Notes: generated by a model not told the origin, from the sequence alone. 12,334 nucleotides of DNA from Betaproteobacteria bacterium (GCA_016873905.1 VGVU01000031.1:1-12334), one strand, 5' to 3'; positions 5,480-12,334 are shown, counted from the stretch's first letter. Made by a program: numbers and translations.

Positions 5480-7333
5480 GTGAGCGCCCCGGCCACCCCC
5501 CTTCTTGACCGCATCACCAGCCCGGCCGACCTGCGCAGCCTCAGCCTGGAGGAGCTCCGCGCCCTCGCTGGCGAGCTCCGCAACGACATCATCCACAGTG
5601 TCTCGAAGACGGGCGGGCATTTTGCCTCCAACCTCGGGGTAGTCGAACTCACCATCGCCCTGCATCGGGTCTTTGACACGCCCGATGAGCGCCTGGTCTG
5701 GGATGTAGGCCACCAGACCTACGCACACAAGATCCTCACCGGTCGCCGCAACCGGATGCCCACCCTGCGCCAAACGGATGGCCTCTCGGGCTTTCCAAAA
5801 CGCGAAGAAAGCCCATACGACAGCTTTGTGGCTGGCCACTCCAGCACCTCGATCTCTGCCGCGCTGGGCATGGCCATCGCCGCAAAGCGGGCGGAATCAA
5901 ACCGCCGCGCCGTGGCCATCATCGGCGATGGCGCCATGTCTGCCGGTATGGCCTTCGAGGCCCTCAACAATGCCGGCGCGGCCGATGCCAACCTGATCGT
6001 GGTGCTGAACGACAACGAGATGTCGATCTCGAACAATGTCGGCGCCCTGTCGAATTACCTGACCCGTCTCCTGTCCGGGCGTTTTTACAATACGATGCGC
6101 CGCCAGGGCGAAAAAATCCTCGCCACGCTGCCGCCGCTCTACGAGTTGGCTCGCCGAGCCGAAGAACACATGAAGGGGATGGTGACTCCCAGCACCCTGT
6201 TCGAGGAATTTGGCTTCAACTATTACGGTCCCATCGACGGTCACGACTTACCGACCCTGATCACCACGCTGGCGAATCTGAAAAAGCTGGAGGGGCCGCA
6301 GCTACTTCATGTCGTCACCAAGAAGGGCAAAGGCTACGAGCCGGCCGAGTGTGAGCCGACCTTATACCACGGCGTGGGCAAATTCAAGGTCGAGGCCGGC
6401 TTTGAGACCACCACCGGCAACCAGCCCACCTATACCGAAGTGTTCGGCCAATGGCTTCTTGATCAGGCCGCGGCTGACCCGCGCCTCTACGCCATCACGC
6501 CCGCCATGAGTGAAGGGTCCGGCATGGTGGCCTTTGCCGAACGCCATCCTGGCCGCTATTTCGATGTCGGCATCGCCGAACAGCATGCGCTCACTTTTGC
6601 GGCCGGCCTTGCCTGCGAAGGCGTCAAGCCCGTGGTGGCCATCTACTCGACCTTCTTGCAACGCGCTTACGACCAGCTCATCCACGACATTGCCCTGCAA
6701 AATCTGCCGGTGCTGCTCGCCGTCGATCGCGGCGGCCTGGTCGGCGCCGATGGCCCGACTCACGCCGGGGCGTTTGACCTCTCCTTCCTGCGCTGCATCC
6801 CCAACATGATCATTGCCGCACCATCTGATGCGGCCGAGTGTCGGCGCCTGCTCTCAACCTGTTATCAACACCCGGGTCCGACCGCCGTGCGCTATCCGCG
6901 TGGTGCCGGCCCTGCCGTCGAGGTCCCCGCCGATCTTGACACTGTGCCGATCGGCAAAGGCGTTGTCCGTCGCCACGGCAAAGAGATCGCCATCCTCGCC
7001 TTCGGCAGCCGTGTTGCCGCCGCGCTGACCGCTGCCGAGGCCGTCAATGCCACCGTGGTGGATATGCGTTTCGTCAAACCGCTCGACATCGACCTCATCC
7101 TCGCGCTGGCTGAGACCCACCGCACACTGGTGACCGTTGAAGAAAACGCCCTGGCTGGTGGCGCCGGCTCGGCCGTAGCCGAGGCCTTGACCGCGAGGGG
7201 CATCACCATCCCGGTCCATCATCTGGGCCTGCCCGACCGCTTTATCGAACATGGTGATCCGCAAACCTTGCTGACGCGTTGCGGGCTGGATGCCTCCGGG
7301 ATCGAGAACCGGTTACACGCATTACTTGACTAA
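5480..7333 (+). CDS. dxs: 1-deoxy-D-xylulose-5-phosphate synthase
   Basis: Dxs condenses pyruvate and glyceraldehyde 3-phosphate, using thiamine diphosphate, to give DXP, the entry step of the MEP isoprenoid pathway and a precursor for thiamine and pyridoxal phosphate. The 617-residue length is normal. Visible signatures include SKTGGHFASNLG (His47), DVGHQTYAHK (His78) and AGHSSTS (His120). The ThDP motif runs from GDGAMSAG (149-156) to LNDN (Asn177), and the catalytic Glu367 is in DVGIAEQHALTFAAG. The C-terminal transketolase domain contains MRFVKPLD and TVEENALAGGAGSAV. Translation starts at GTG 5480, immediately after the ispA TAA (TAAGTG). A GAGG Shine-Dalgarno at 5467-5470 lies in the ispA end, and no in-frame ATG exists before residue 93. 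The GTG start with zero spacing suggests reinitiation after ispA. Confidence 0.97.
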   Translation: MSAPATPLLDRITSPADLRSLSLEELRALAGELRNDIIHSVSKTGGHFASNLGVVELTIALHRVFDTPDERLVWDVGHQTYAHKILTGRRNRMPTLRQTDGLSGFPKREESPYDSFVAGHSSTSISAALGMAIAAKRAESNRRAVAIIGDGAMSAGMAFEALNNAGAADANLIVVLNDNEMSISNNVGALSNYLTRLLSGRFYNTMRRQGEKILATLPPLYELARRAEEHMKGMVTPSTLFEEFGFNYYGPIDGHDLPTLITTLANLKKLEGPQLLHVVTKKGKGYEPAECEPTLYHGVGKFKVEAGFETTTGNQPTYTEVFGQWLLDQAAADPRLYAITPAMSEGSGMVAFAERHPGRYFDVGIAEQHALTFAAGLACEGVKPVVAIYSTFLQRAYDQLIHDIALQNLPVLLAVDRGGLVGADGPTHAGAFDLSFLRCIPNMIIAAPSDAAECRRLLSTCYQHPGPTAVRYPRGAGPAVEVPADLDTVPIGKGVVRRHGKEIAILAFGSRVAAALTAAEAVNATVVDMRFVKPLDIDLILALAETHRTLVTVEENALAGGAGSAVAEALTARGITIPVHHLGLPDRFIEHGDPQTLLTRCGLDASGIENRLHALLD

Positions 7334-7362
7334 TTTACTTTGGTATTGGTCTCAGGTAGAAT
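7334..7362 (+). promoter_or_regulatory. Candidate sigma70 promoter for folE2
   Basis: TTTACT (7334-7339) and TAGAAT (7357-7362) are separated by 17 bases, matching the -35 and -10 consensus at four and five of six positions. They lie immediately after the dxs stop codon, with transcription expected near 7369 and a leader of about 27 bases. This would allow folE2 to be expressed apart from the isoprenoid genes, although read-through from dxs is also likely because no terminator hairpin is visible between them. I looked for a Zur-type operator, known upstream of some zinc-regulated folE2 paralogues, and did not find a convincing one. Confidence 0.42.
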
Positions 7363-7395
7363 TCACGCCATACCTTCCTACGGAATTGCCCCAAT

Positions 7396-8247
7396 ATGTC
7401 CCAGAACGACCGCAACGCTGACTGCCAGAGCGCCTGCAACACCGATGCCCCTTGTCCGGCCACCGAGACCATCGCCGATGTGCAGAACTATGCCGACACC
7501 CGTCAGATTGCCATCGACAAAGTGGGCATCAAGGCCATTCGCCACCCGATCAAGGTCGCCGACAAGTCCCAGGGCGTGCAACATACCGTAGCCAGCTTCA
7601 ACATGTATGTGTACCTGCCGCACCACTTCAAGGGTACGCACATGTCGCGCTTTGTGGAGATTCTCAACAGCCATGAGCGGGAAATCTCGGTCGAGAATTT
7701 CGAACAGATGCTGCGTCAGATGGTCGAGCGTCTGGAGGCCGAATCCGGTCATGTCGAGATGAGTTTCCCTTACTTCATCAGCAAGGCCGCGCCGGTATCC
7801 GGCGTACAGAGCACGATCGACTACGATGTCACCTTCATCGGAGAGGTGGACAAGGGCGAATACCGGCAGTGGATCAAGGTCGTGGTGCCCGTCACCAGCC
7901 TGTGCCCCTGTTCCAAAAAGATCTCGGACTACGGCGCCCACAACCAGCGCTCGCATGTCACCTTGACGGTACGCACCAACAGCTTCGTCTGGATCGAAGA
8001 GATCGTCCGCTTTGCCGAGGACAACGGCTCTTGTGAACTCTGGGGCCTGCTAAAGCGCCCGGATGAGAAATATGTCACCGAGCGCGCCTACGACAACCCC
8101 AAGTTCGTCGAAGACCTGGTGCGCGATGTGGCCGCATCCCTCAATGCCGATACGCGCATTGATGCCTATGTCGTCGAAGCCGAGAACTTTGAGTCCATCC
8201 ACAATCACTCGGCCTACGCCCTGATTGAGCGCGACAAGTCCCGCTAG
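7396..8247 (+). CDS. folE2: GTP cyclohydrolase FolE2 (type IB)
   Basis: FolE2 hydrolyses GTP to 7,8-dihydroneopterin triphosphate, the first step of tetrahydrofolate synthesis and the entry to queuosine precursors. It is unrelated in sequence to FolE except for the tunnel fold and can use metals other than zinc. The 283-residue protein shows the family's metal-site residues: Cys170 in SLCPCSKKISDYGAHN, His182 in the same motif, Glu224 in RPDEKYVTE, and Glu266/His269 in ENFESIHNHSA. Their spacing agrees with the metal and catalytic residues I recall for the Neisseria enzyme (Cys147, His159, Glu201, Glu243, His246), each shifted by 23. The N terminus carries an extra roughly 25-residue segment with Cys10, Cys14 and Cys20 before the usual DVQNYADTR. 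ATG 7396 has a GGA-type Shine-Dalgarno near 7382. It follows dxs by 62 bases. No folE is seen in the window, so whether FolE2 is the sole enzyme is unknown. Confidence 0.95.
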   Translation: MSQNDRNADCQSACNTDAPCPATETIADVQNYADTRQIAIDKVGIKAIRHPIKVADKSQGVQHTVASFNMYVYLPHHFKGTHMSRFVEILNSHEREISVENFEQMLRQMVERLEAESGHVEMSFPYFISKAAPVSGVQSTIDYDVTFIGEVDKGEYRQWIKVVVPVTSLCPCSKKISDYGAHNQRSHVTLTVRTNSFVWIEEIVRFAEDNGSCELWGLLKRPDEKYVTERAYDNPKFVEDLVRDVAASLNADTRIDAYVVEAENFESIHNHSAYALIERDKSR

Positions 8248-8318
8248 ACCAAACGAATCGGCCCAACAAATCGGTCAAACGAATCGACCCGAGGGCTGGC
8301 CTACAAAGCCGGCAGGGG
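8248..8318. other. Short convergent intergenic gap with a duplicated 15-mer
   Basis: This 71-base gap separates the folE2 and ligase stop codons. It contains an imperfect direct repeat at its left end and a possible six-pair stem (8295-8300 with 8308-8313, seven-base loop, one G-T wobble). No T tract follows the stem in either direction, so I do not call it an intrinsic terminator. Confidence 0.5.
8250..8290 (+). repeat. Imperfect 15-bp direct repeat pair
   Basis: CAAACGAATCGGCCC at 8250-8264 recurs as CAAACGAATCGACCC at 8276-8290, with one mismatch and a period of 26 bases. A partial copy of the core, CAAATCGGT (8267-8275), lies between them. The unit begins three bases after the folE2 stop codon. 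It is too short and isolated to be a CRISPR or known repeat family and may be a local duplication. Confidence 0.6.
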
Positions 8319-9149
8319 TTACTCCGGCTCCCGGCGCCGCCAATAATGCGCAAAACGCGGGATTCCCTCGCTTGTGCGCCCCGTATAGCGATAGGTCACC
8401 GTACTGCCAACCGGCGGCGGATCCTGCCGAACGGCATCGCTAAACCCGGTACCCAGATTGAACTCCAGCCCCTCCGGCGAACGCACCCGCAGCGCGCCCA
8501 TGCGCCCGGCGTGTTTGCCCTGGCCCGGTTGATGGGCAATGACAACCGCCTCGGCATCCTGCCAGGGTTTCAGCTTCAACAAGGCCTCTGAACGACCGGT
8601 GACATAGACGGCATCCGCCCGGTGCAACATCAAACCCTCACCGCCCTGTGCAACCACGGCCTCCAGACGCTGCTTCAACTCGGCCCGATCGGCCACCCGG
8701 AACTGTTCCACTGTCTGTATCCAGTACCGATTAACATGCACCACGAGGCGGCGCATCGCCGCGATCCGCGTTGTGAAATCCCCTTCGGCGCCCGGGATCT
8801 CAAAGATCATGTAACGCACGGCCCGCCATTCCTCATCCAGCGGCACCGCGCGCCGCACGGTCGCGGAGAGTCGTTCGAAGGCCCCGCGCCCCATCCACAA
8901 CTCGCCGTCGAGCGGGATCTTGGGCAGGCTGGCGACAAACCAATCCGGCGCGGCGATACGCCGCCCGCTGCGAAACATCAGGGCCTGACCATCCCAATAG
9001 GCCCGCACCCCATCCATCTTCTCGCTGACCCAGTAGTCTGCCGGATCCACCGTGTCTGAATAGACCTCGGCCAGCAATAACTCGGCGGCCCACGCGGAGG
9101 GCATGACCCACCCCGCCAGCATGGCCAGACAAAATTTCCGTCGCTCCAT
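8319..9149 (-). CDS. Exported minimal ATP-dependent DNA ligase (LigE-like)
   Basis: The 276-residue protein has the nucleotidyltransferase plus OB-fold core of ATP-dependent DNA ligases and no extra DNA-binding domains. Motifs in order are: I, SEKMDGVRA with adenylated Lys44; Ia, FRSGRR (59-64); III, LDGEL with Glu83; IIIa, YMIFEIPG (113-120); IV, GGEGLMLH with Glu171; V, LLKLKP with Lys192/Lys194. The OB domain covers roughly 196-276. The first 22 residues form an export signal: basic MERRKF, a short hydrophobic core, then SAWA-AE, a plausible signal peptidase I site near residue 21 or 22. This build matches the small LigE group of proteobacteria thought to act in the periplasm, possibly on DNA being taken up; that role is inferred. 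It is not the replicative NAD-dependent ligase. ATG 9149 is the start giving the intact signal. The gene is monocistronic, convergent with folE2 and divergent from the amidotransferase gene 85 bases away. Confidence 0.87.
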   Translation of the reverse strand: MERRKFCLAMLAGWVMPSAWAAELLLAEVYSDTVDPADYWVSEKMDGVRAYWDGQALMFRSGRRIAAPDWFVASLPKIPLDGELWMGRGAFERLSATVRRAVPLDEEWRAVRYMIFEIPGAEGDFTTRIAAMRRLVVHVNRYWIQTVEQFRVADRAELKQRLEAVVAQGGEGLMLHRADAVYVTGRSEALLKLKPWQDAEAVVIAHQPGQGKHAGRMGALRVRSPEGLEFNLGTGFSDAVRQDPPPVGSTVTYRYTGRTSEGIPRFAHYWRRREPE

Positions 9150-9234
9150 TTAACCCCCTTGTTTTCGTCCTTGCTTTCGTCAAGACCATCCGTTTATAGC
9201 GATGGCATAATGGCGCAAATTTTCGCCTGCCATC
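9150..9234. promoter_or_regulatory. Divergent intergenic region holding weak promoter-like hexamers
   Basis: This 85-base gap must hold the promoters of both the ligase (- strand) and the amidotransferase-glk-mobB-moeA series (+ strand). On the plus strand CATAAT at 9206-9211 matches the -10 consensus at five of six positions, but upstream only a poor AAGACC (9182-9187, 18-base spacer) can serve as -35. On the minus strand TATAAA (9198-9193) is a good -10 with no convincing -35. An activator may be needed; no operator palindrome was recognised. Confidence 0.3.
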
Positions 9235-9942
9235 ATGAAACCCGTCACCATTTTCCGCCATACCCCCAGCGAGGGGCCCGGACATATTGCCGAATTCCTG
9301 CGTGCACAGGGCATTCCGTTTGTGCTTCACCTTGTTGATCAGGGCAACCCGATACCCACCTCCGCGACCGACAGCTCGGGCCTGGTCTTTATGGGCGGGC
9401 CGATGAGCGTCAATGATGACTTGCCCTGGATCGCCGACAGTCTGGCCCTGATTCGCGCCGCCGTCACCGCCGACATTCCGGTGCTGGGCCATTGTCTGGG
9501 CGGCCAGCTCATGGCCAAGGCGCTCGGCGGCACGGTATCGGCCAACCCGGTCAAAGAAATCGGTTGGGGCCCCGTCACCCCCCTTGGTGGCCCGATTGCG
9601 CAACACTGGCTGGGGGATACCCAACCATTCGACGCCTTTCACTGGCATGGCGAGACCTTCTCGATTCCCGATGCGGCAACACGCATCCTGGAAAGTGCCT
9701 ACTGTCCCAACCAGGCCTTTGCGCTGGGCCCGCATCTGGGCCTGCAGTGCCATGTCGAAATGACCGCGCCCATGATCAACGAATGGTGTCGCGTCGGGGC
9801 CGACTATCTGGCCGGGGCGGCAGACAGTCCCGCCGTGCAAAGCGCCGCTGTCATGCAGGCCGAAACACCCGCCAAATTGCCCGCCATGACGGCCATCGCC
9901 GACCGACTGTACGGCCGCTGGATTCAGGGGCTCCGGCCATGA
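9235..9942 (+). CDS. Stand-alone class I glutamine amidotransferase domain protein
   Basis: The 235-residue protein is a free-standing class I (triad) glutaminase of the type annotated as GMP-synthase-like amidotransferase. The nucleophile Cys87 sits in the elbow VLGHCLGGQ, and His173/Glu175 in LQCHVEMT complete the Cys-His-Glu triad. The oxyanion strand LVFMGGPMSVND (50-61) is typical. The family domain ends near residue 185; the remaining roughly 50 residues are a helical tail. Such proteins can hydrolyse glutamine or gamma-glutamyl compounds and pass ammonia to a partner, but no synthetase or ATP-grasp partner is encoded here, so the substrate is unknown. It is not GuaA (no ATP-pyrophosphatase domain), CarA or TrpG. 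ATG 9235 has no clear Shine-Dalgarno sequence. The stop overlaps the glk start as ATGA, so expression of the two is coupled. Confidence 0.87.
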   Translation: MKPVTIFRHTPSEGPGHIAEFLRAQGIPFVLHLVDQGNPIPTSATDSSGLVFMGGPMSVNDDLPWIADSLALIRAAVTADIPVLGHCLGGQLMAKALGGTVSANPVKEIGWGPVTPLGGPIAQHWLGDTQPFDAFHWHGETFSIPDAATRILESAYCPNQAFALGPHLGLQCHVEMTAPMINEWCRVGADYLAGAADSPAVQSAAVMQAETPAKLPAMTAIADRLYGRWIQGLRP

Positions 9943-10889
9943 ACCTCCTCGTCGGTGATATTGGCGGCACCCACACCCGCCTCGCCATTGCCGAGGTTGG
10001 CATCGGCAACAAGGTTCGCATCTCTCCGGTCGAGCGCTTCCTCAACCAGACACACACCAACCTGACCATTACGCTGCGCGACTATCTGGCCACCCAGAAA
10101 CGCCTGACCCGTGCCAGCCTGGCCGTAGCCGGCCCTACTGATGGCCAATCGTGCAACCTGACCAATCTGGGCTGGCAGATTGATGCGCAGCAACTCGGTG
10201 ACGAACTCGGCCTGCGTCTCACCCTGCTCAACGACTTTGCCGCCGTTGGCTGGGGCGTGAACGCACTGAGCCCGGAAAATATTCACAGCCTGCAAACCGG
10301 CAACCCAAAGCCCAGCGCCGCCCGTGTCGTACTGGGTGCCGGCACCGGGTTAGGTGTCGCCCTCTGCGCGCCGCAAGGCAAGGTCTGGCGACCGCTCCCT
10401 GGCGAAGGGGGGCATATCGCCTTTGCACCTCTGGATGCCGAACAAGATGCCTTGCTCGCCTTCCTGCGCAGCGCCCATCATGGCCGCGTCTCCGTGGAGC
10501 GCATTCTCTCCGGCCCCGGCATTCTGTCGCTGTATCGCTTCGAGTGCACCCGACTCAACCAAACCCCGGCGCTCCAGGACTCGGCCGCCATCAGCGCCGC
10601 CGCCCTGACCCGTTCGGATACCGCAGCGGAGGCGGCACTCCAGCTCTTCGCACGCATCTACGCGCAGACCGCTGGCGATCTGGCGCTGGTGGGCGGGGCC
10701 CACGGCGGGGTCTATCTGGCCGGAGGCATCGCCCCGCAGATCCTGCCCTTTCTGCAGACACCGGCCTTTCTGGACGCCTTTCTGGCCAAGGGCCGATTCT
10801 CCGACTGGATGCGCACCATCCCGCTGTCTGTCGTCCTTGACCCCGACATCGGCCTCAAAGGTGCCGCACTCGCGGCGTGCGAGACATGA
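9939..10889 (+). CDS. glk: Glucokinase
   Basis: Glk phosphorylates glucose with ATP to glucose 6-phosphate in the cytoplasm. The 316-residue protein is of the E. coli Glk type (ASKHA fold). The phosphate-1 loop is GDIGGTHTRLAI (6-17). AVAGPTDGQSCNLTNLGW (63-79) fits the family's substrate-binding region, and catalytic Asp99 is in LTLLNDFAAVGWG. Further matches are VLGAGTGLGVAL (adenosine/phosphate binding), the sugar-binding LPGEGGHIAF and ERILSGPGILSLYR. It lacks the zinc-binding CxCGxxGC motif of ROK-family glucokinases. ATG 9939 overlaps the stop of the amidotransferase gene (ATGA), and an AGGGG Shine-Dalgarno at 9926-9930 supports this start. Its own stop overlaps the mobB start in the same way. 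No transporter or other glycolytic gene is nearby, so it may serve internal glucose from glycogen, trehalose or sucrose turnover; this is speculation. Confidence 0.94.
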   Translation: MNLLVGDIGGTHTRLAIAEVGIGNKVRISPVERFLNQTHTNLTITLRDYLATQKRLTRASLAVAGPTDGQSCNLTNLGWQIDAQQLGDELGLRLTLLNDFAAVGWGVNALSPENIHSLQTGNPKPSAARVVLGAGTGLGVALCAPQGKVWRPLPGEGGHIAFAPLDAEQDALLAFLRSAHHGRVSVERILSGPGILSLYRFECTRLNQTPALQDSAAISAAALTRSDTAAEAALQLFARIYAQTAGDLALVGGAHGGVYLAGGIAPQILPFLQTPAFLDAFLAKGRFSDWMRTIPLSVVLDPDIGLKGAALAACET

Positions 10890-11383
10890 AGATCCTCGGT
10901 ATTGCCGGCTACAGCGGCGCGGGAAAGACCACCCTGGTCGAAAAACTGCTCGCGGCCTTTGGCGCGCGTGGCGTCACCGTCTCCGTCATCAAGCAAAGTC
11001 ACCACGATGTCGAGGTCGATCGGCCCGGTAAGGACTCCTGGCGCCACCGCCAGGCCGGTGCACACGAGGTCATGCTCACCTCGCCCCACCGCTGGATGCT
11101 GGTCGGCGAATTGCGCGGTGCCCCGGAACCGGGGCTCGACGCCTTATTGGCTCGACTCAGCCCCTGCGACCTGGTCCTCGTCGAGGGCTTCCGCCATGCC
11201 GACCTGCCCAAGCTGGAGGTCTGGCGTAGCGCCAACGGCCAGCCCTGGTTACACCCGACGGATGCCCGGGTCATCGCGATCGCCAGCGACGGCCCTCCAC
11301 CTGGCGACCTGCCCCACTTTGACCTTGATGACAGCGCCGCCATCGCGGCCTTTATCCTCGACACACTGGATATCCCATGCTGA
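10886..11383 (+). CDS. mobB: Molybdopterin-guanine dinucleotide biosynthesis adaptor MobB
   Basis: MobB is a small GTP-binding protein that assists MobA in attaching GMP to molybdopterin to form the MGD cofactor of DMSO-reductase-family enzymes. The 165-residue protein has a P-loop GYSGAGKTT (8-16), the switch-like KQSHHDVEVDRPGKDSWRH region (36-54) followed by QAGA, and the DLVLVEGFRHADLPKLEVWR segment (95-114), the most characteristic MobB signature. ATG 10886 overlaps the glk stop as ATGA; an in-frame GTG at 10877 would add three residues but leaves the P-loop further from the N terminus than usual. The 3' end overlaps moeA by 7 bases. mobA is not in the window. MobB-moeA pairing is common and supports the assignment. 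Confidence 0.94.
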   Translation: MKILGIAGYSGAGKTTLVEKLLAAFGARGVTVSVIKQSHHDVEVDRPGKDSWRHRQAGAHEVMLTSPHRWMLVGELRGAPEPGLDALLARLSPCDLVLVEGFRHADLPKLEVWRSANGQPWLHPTDARVIAIASDGPPPGDLPHFDLDDSAAIAAFILDTLDIPC

Positions 11384-12334
11384 GTATTGAAGAAGCCCTG
11401 CAAAATCTGCTTTCCGCCTCTCGCCCCGTTGCGGACCTGGAATCGCTGCCCCTGGCCCTGGCCCAGGGCCGTGTGCTGGCCACCCCGCTGATGTCCAAGG
11501 TCAGCGTCCCGCCCCTCGATAACTCGGCCATGGATGGCTATGCCGTGCGTTGGGAGGAGTGGGCCGAGGATCGCCACTTCACGGTCTCCCAACGCATCCC
11601 CGCCGGACACCTGGGCACCGACCTTGAGCCCGGCACCGTAGCGCGCATCTTCACTGGCGCCCCGATCCCGCCCGGTGCCAACAGCGTGGTAATGCAGGAG
11701 GATTGCGTCGCCGTGGGTGAGGCGATCCGCATCTCGCGCCCACCGCGGCCGGATGAGCACATCCGCCGCGCGGGTGAGGATTTTGCTGAGGGGCAGACCA
11801 TCCTCGCGGCGGGCACCCGCCTTGGCCCAGCCCAGCTTGGCCTGGCCGCTGCGGCGGGGGCAGCCCTTCTGAATGTCTTCCGTCCGCTCAAGGTCGCGGT
11901 ATTTTTCACCGGCGACGAGCTCAAGGCCCCGGGCGAGGCGCTCGGCCCGGGCCAAATCTACAACAGCAATCGCGCCAGCCTCACGGCCCTCCTTCACCAG
12001 ATGGGATGCCATGTCATTGACCTGGGCGATGTCCCGGACACCCTGGAAGCCACCCACGCGGCCCTGGAACAGGCCGCCGCCAGCGCCGATGTCATCGTCA
12101 CCAGCGGCGGGGTGTCCGTCGGCGAGGAAGACCATGTCAAGGCGGCGCTAATCCAGATCGGCCGCCTCGATATGTGGAAGGTCGCCATGAAACCCGGGAA
12201 ACCGCTTGCCTTCGGGCGCATCGGCAACACTGATTTCCTCGGCTTGCCGGGCAACCCGGTCTCTGCCTTTGTTGTGTTCTGCCTGTTCGCACGCCCCTTC
12301 CTGCAGGCTCGCATGGGCATGACCCCGGAGGCCC
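11377..12334 (+). CDS. moeA: Molybdopterin molybdenumtransferase MoeA (3' truncated by window)
   Basis: MoeA inserts molybdate into adenylylated molybdopterin, releasing AMP, to make the active molybdenum cofactor. The frame starts at ATG 11377, 7 bases inside the end of mobB, and is still open at the right edge after 319 complete codons; the family averages about 400 residues, so roughly the last quarter is missing. Motifs seen: PPLDNSAMDGYAV (45-57, with the conserved Asp53), RIFTGAPIPPGANSVVMQED, GQIYNSNRASL, the MoCF-domain VIVTSGGVSVGEEDHVK, KPGKPLAFG and GLPGNPVSAFV. These cover MoeA domains I to III; only domain IV lies outside. A weak TGGA at 11367-11370 may serve as ribosome-binding site, but coupling to mobB translation is more likely. 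Confidence 0.95.
   Translation, partial: MLSIEEALQNLLSASRPVADLESLPLALAQGRVLATPLMSKVSVPPLDNSAMDGYAVRWEEWAEDRHFTVSQRIPAGHLGTDLEPGTVARIFTGAPIPPGANSVVMQEDCVAVGEAIRISRPPRPDEHIRRAGEDFAEGQTILAAGTRLGPAQLGLAAAAGAALLNVFRPLKVAVFFTGDELKAPGEALGPGQIYNSNRASLTALLHQMGCHVIDLGDVPDTLEATHAALEQAAASADVIVTSGGVSVGEEDHVKAALIQIGRLDMWKVAMKPGKPLAFGRIGNTDFLGLPGNPVSAFVVFCLFARPFLQARMGMTPEA

Noticed and set aside
7342..7374. Inverted repeat GGTAT...ATACC around the folE2 -10 region, considered as a Zur-type operator
   Set aside because: The arms are only five bases with a 23-base gap and do not resemble a Zur box; such short matches are expected by chance.
8295..8313. Intrinsic terminator between folE2 and the ligase gene
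   Set aside because: The six-pair stem contains a G-T wobble that becomes a mismatch on the other strand, and no T tract follows on either side.
10999..12135. A 378-codon minus-strand open frame opposite mobB and moeA
   Set aside because: The plus strand encodes well-conserved MobB and MoeA in an overlapping arrangement; the minus frame shows no motifs.

Overview
This window is a densely packed, high-GC stretch of bacterial chromosome made almost entirely of housekeeping genes. The gene complement points to a proteobacterium, most likely a betaproteobacterium: XerD and XseB of E. coli-like form, an E. coli-type glucokinase, a type IB GTP cyclohydrolase (FolE2) directly after dxs, and a minimal periplasmic-type ATP-dependent DNA ligase. 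The class assignment is an inference from family resemblance and gene order, not from a marker gene. I see no rRNA, tRNA, CRISPR array, insertion sequence, prophage gene or toxin-antitoxin pair.

Layout. (1) 1-1769, + strand: the end of htpX (membrane zinc protease), a TerC/Alx-family membrane protein and a DUF2062 membrane protein, spaced by 27 and 3 bases. (2) 1775-4221, - strand: a tightly overlapping set transcribed as Rieske oxygenase, ogt (alkyl-DNA repair), then xerD (chromosome dimer resolution). It converges on the first group with 5 bases between the two stop codons. A good sigma70-type promoter lies upstream of the Rieske gene. (3) 4354-8247, + strand: xseB, ispA, dxs, folE2. The first three are coupled by an overlap and an abutting stop/start; folE2 follows a 62-base gap with its own promoter-like sequence. 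Dxs and IspA catalyse the first step of the MEP isoprenoid pathway and formation of farnesyl diphosphate. FolE2 starts folate/tetrahydropterin synthesis. (4) 8319-9149, - strand: a LigE-like DNA ligase with an export signal, convergent with folE2 and divergent from the next group. (5) 9235-12334, + strand: a stand-alone class I glutamine amidotransferase, glk, mobB and moeA (cut by the window end). Consecutive genes overlap by 4, 4 and 7 bases, so they very probably form one transcript linking glucose phosphorylation with molybdenum cofactor assembly.

No clearly new system is visible. The points most worth a second look are the orphan Rieske oxygenase divergent from the isoprenoid operon, the exported ligase with a twin-arginine-like signal, the cysteine-bearing N-terminal extension of FolE2, and the GATase-glk-mobB-moeA overlap chain.
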